The position numbers were made by a program, and so were the translations under genes. Positions 5,592 to 5,699 of a DNA stretch of 5,699 nt are shown one piece after another; the first letter of the stretch is position 1; every line of letters begins with the position of its first letter. Source of the stretch: Flavobacteriales bacterium (GTDB lineage Bacteria; Bacteroidota; Bacteroidia; Flavobacteriales; Flavobacteriaceae); assembly GCA_027031025.1 (NCBI GenBank), contig JALVEJ010000015.1, positions 1-5,699 on the forward strand. The letters are read 5' to 3'. Below the pieces are notes generated by a model that was given only the letters and a program-made list of their open reading frames with translations, did not search any database and was not told the origin of the DNA.

Positions 5592-5599
5592 CAAAGGTA
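5592..5599 (-). promoter_or_regulatory. Candidate -7 box for thiI-lysA
   Basis: Read on the minus strand this is TACCTTTG, an exact match to the Bacteroidota TAnnTTTG -7 consensus. No good -33 TTTG is found at the usual distance. It would give a leader of roughly 180 nt that includes the complement of the 5436-5548 fold. The rest of 5549-5699 is AT-rich with no gene; TTTTTT-AAC-AAAAAA at 5682-5696 is a simple A/T hairpin. Confidence 0.35.
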
Positions 5600-5699
5600 T
5601 AAAAATCTTTGATAGCTTATGCTTTTAATGATACATCTAATAATTAATAATAATGTGTCACTTTTTTAGGCGGAATAAACATTTTTTAACAAAAAAGAT

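Overview
The window is about 5.7 kb of an AT-rich bacterial chromosome carrying four housekeeping genes. It most likely comes from a member of the Bacteroidota. The basis for this is the Bacteroidota-like LysA (CEED-TFARNR and EPGKFLVSE signatures), a Mur ligase with the AIGGAAMHNLA and DFAHAPSK signatures, starts without Shine-Dalgarno sequences, TAnnTTTG -7 boxes and the style of the intergenic repeats. The family assignments rest on remembered motifs, not on a search.

Layout from left to right: (1) a terminator-like palindrome at 11-43; (2) a repeat-filled spacer at 44-383, with TTCCTCA octamers and a GGTCATT/AATGACC palindromic module; (3) a YciO/Sua5-family gene on + (384-1007); (4) a 455-bp spacer (1008-1462) with a 173-bp MITE-like inverted-repeat element, then a second copy of the same repeat modules as in spacer 1 in shifted order; (5) mpl on + (1463-2827), a murein-tripeptide ligase; (6) a 189-bp convergent spacer with no clear terminator; (7) lysA on - (3017-4165), diaminopimelate decarboxylase; (8) thiI on - (4192-5403), tRNA 4-thiouridine synthase without a rhodanese domain, 26 bp upstream of lysA and probably co-transcribed with it; (9) the thiI upstream region (5404-5699), which holds a compact three-way-junction fold at 5436-5548 and a possible -7 box at 5592-5599.

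The genes do not form a pathway. Mpl and LysA both handle meso-diaminopimelate chemistry (recycling of DAP-containing murein peptide, and conversion of free DAP to lysine), but they are convergently transcribed. YciO-like and ThiI both relate to tRNA modification, the former only by family. The interest lies between the genes. The best candidate for something undescribed is the 5436-5548 fold: three helices meet with no unpaired bases at two of the three junctions, and G-U pairs favour an RNA read on + , opposite to thiI. The second point is the modular repeat mosaic around the YciO-like gene.
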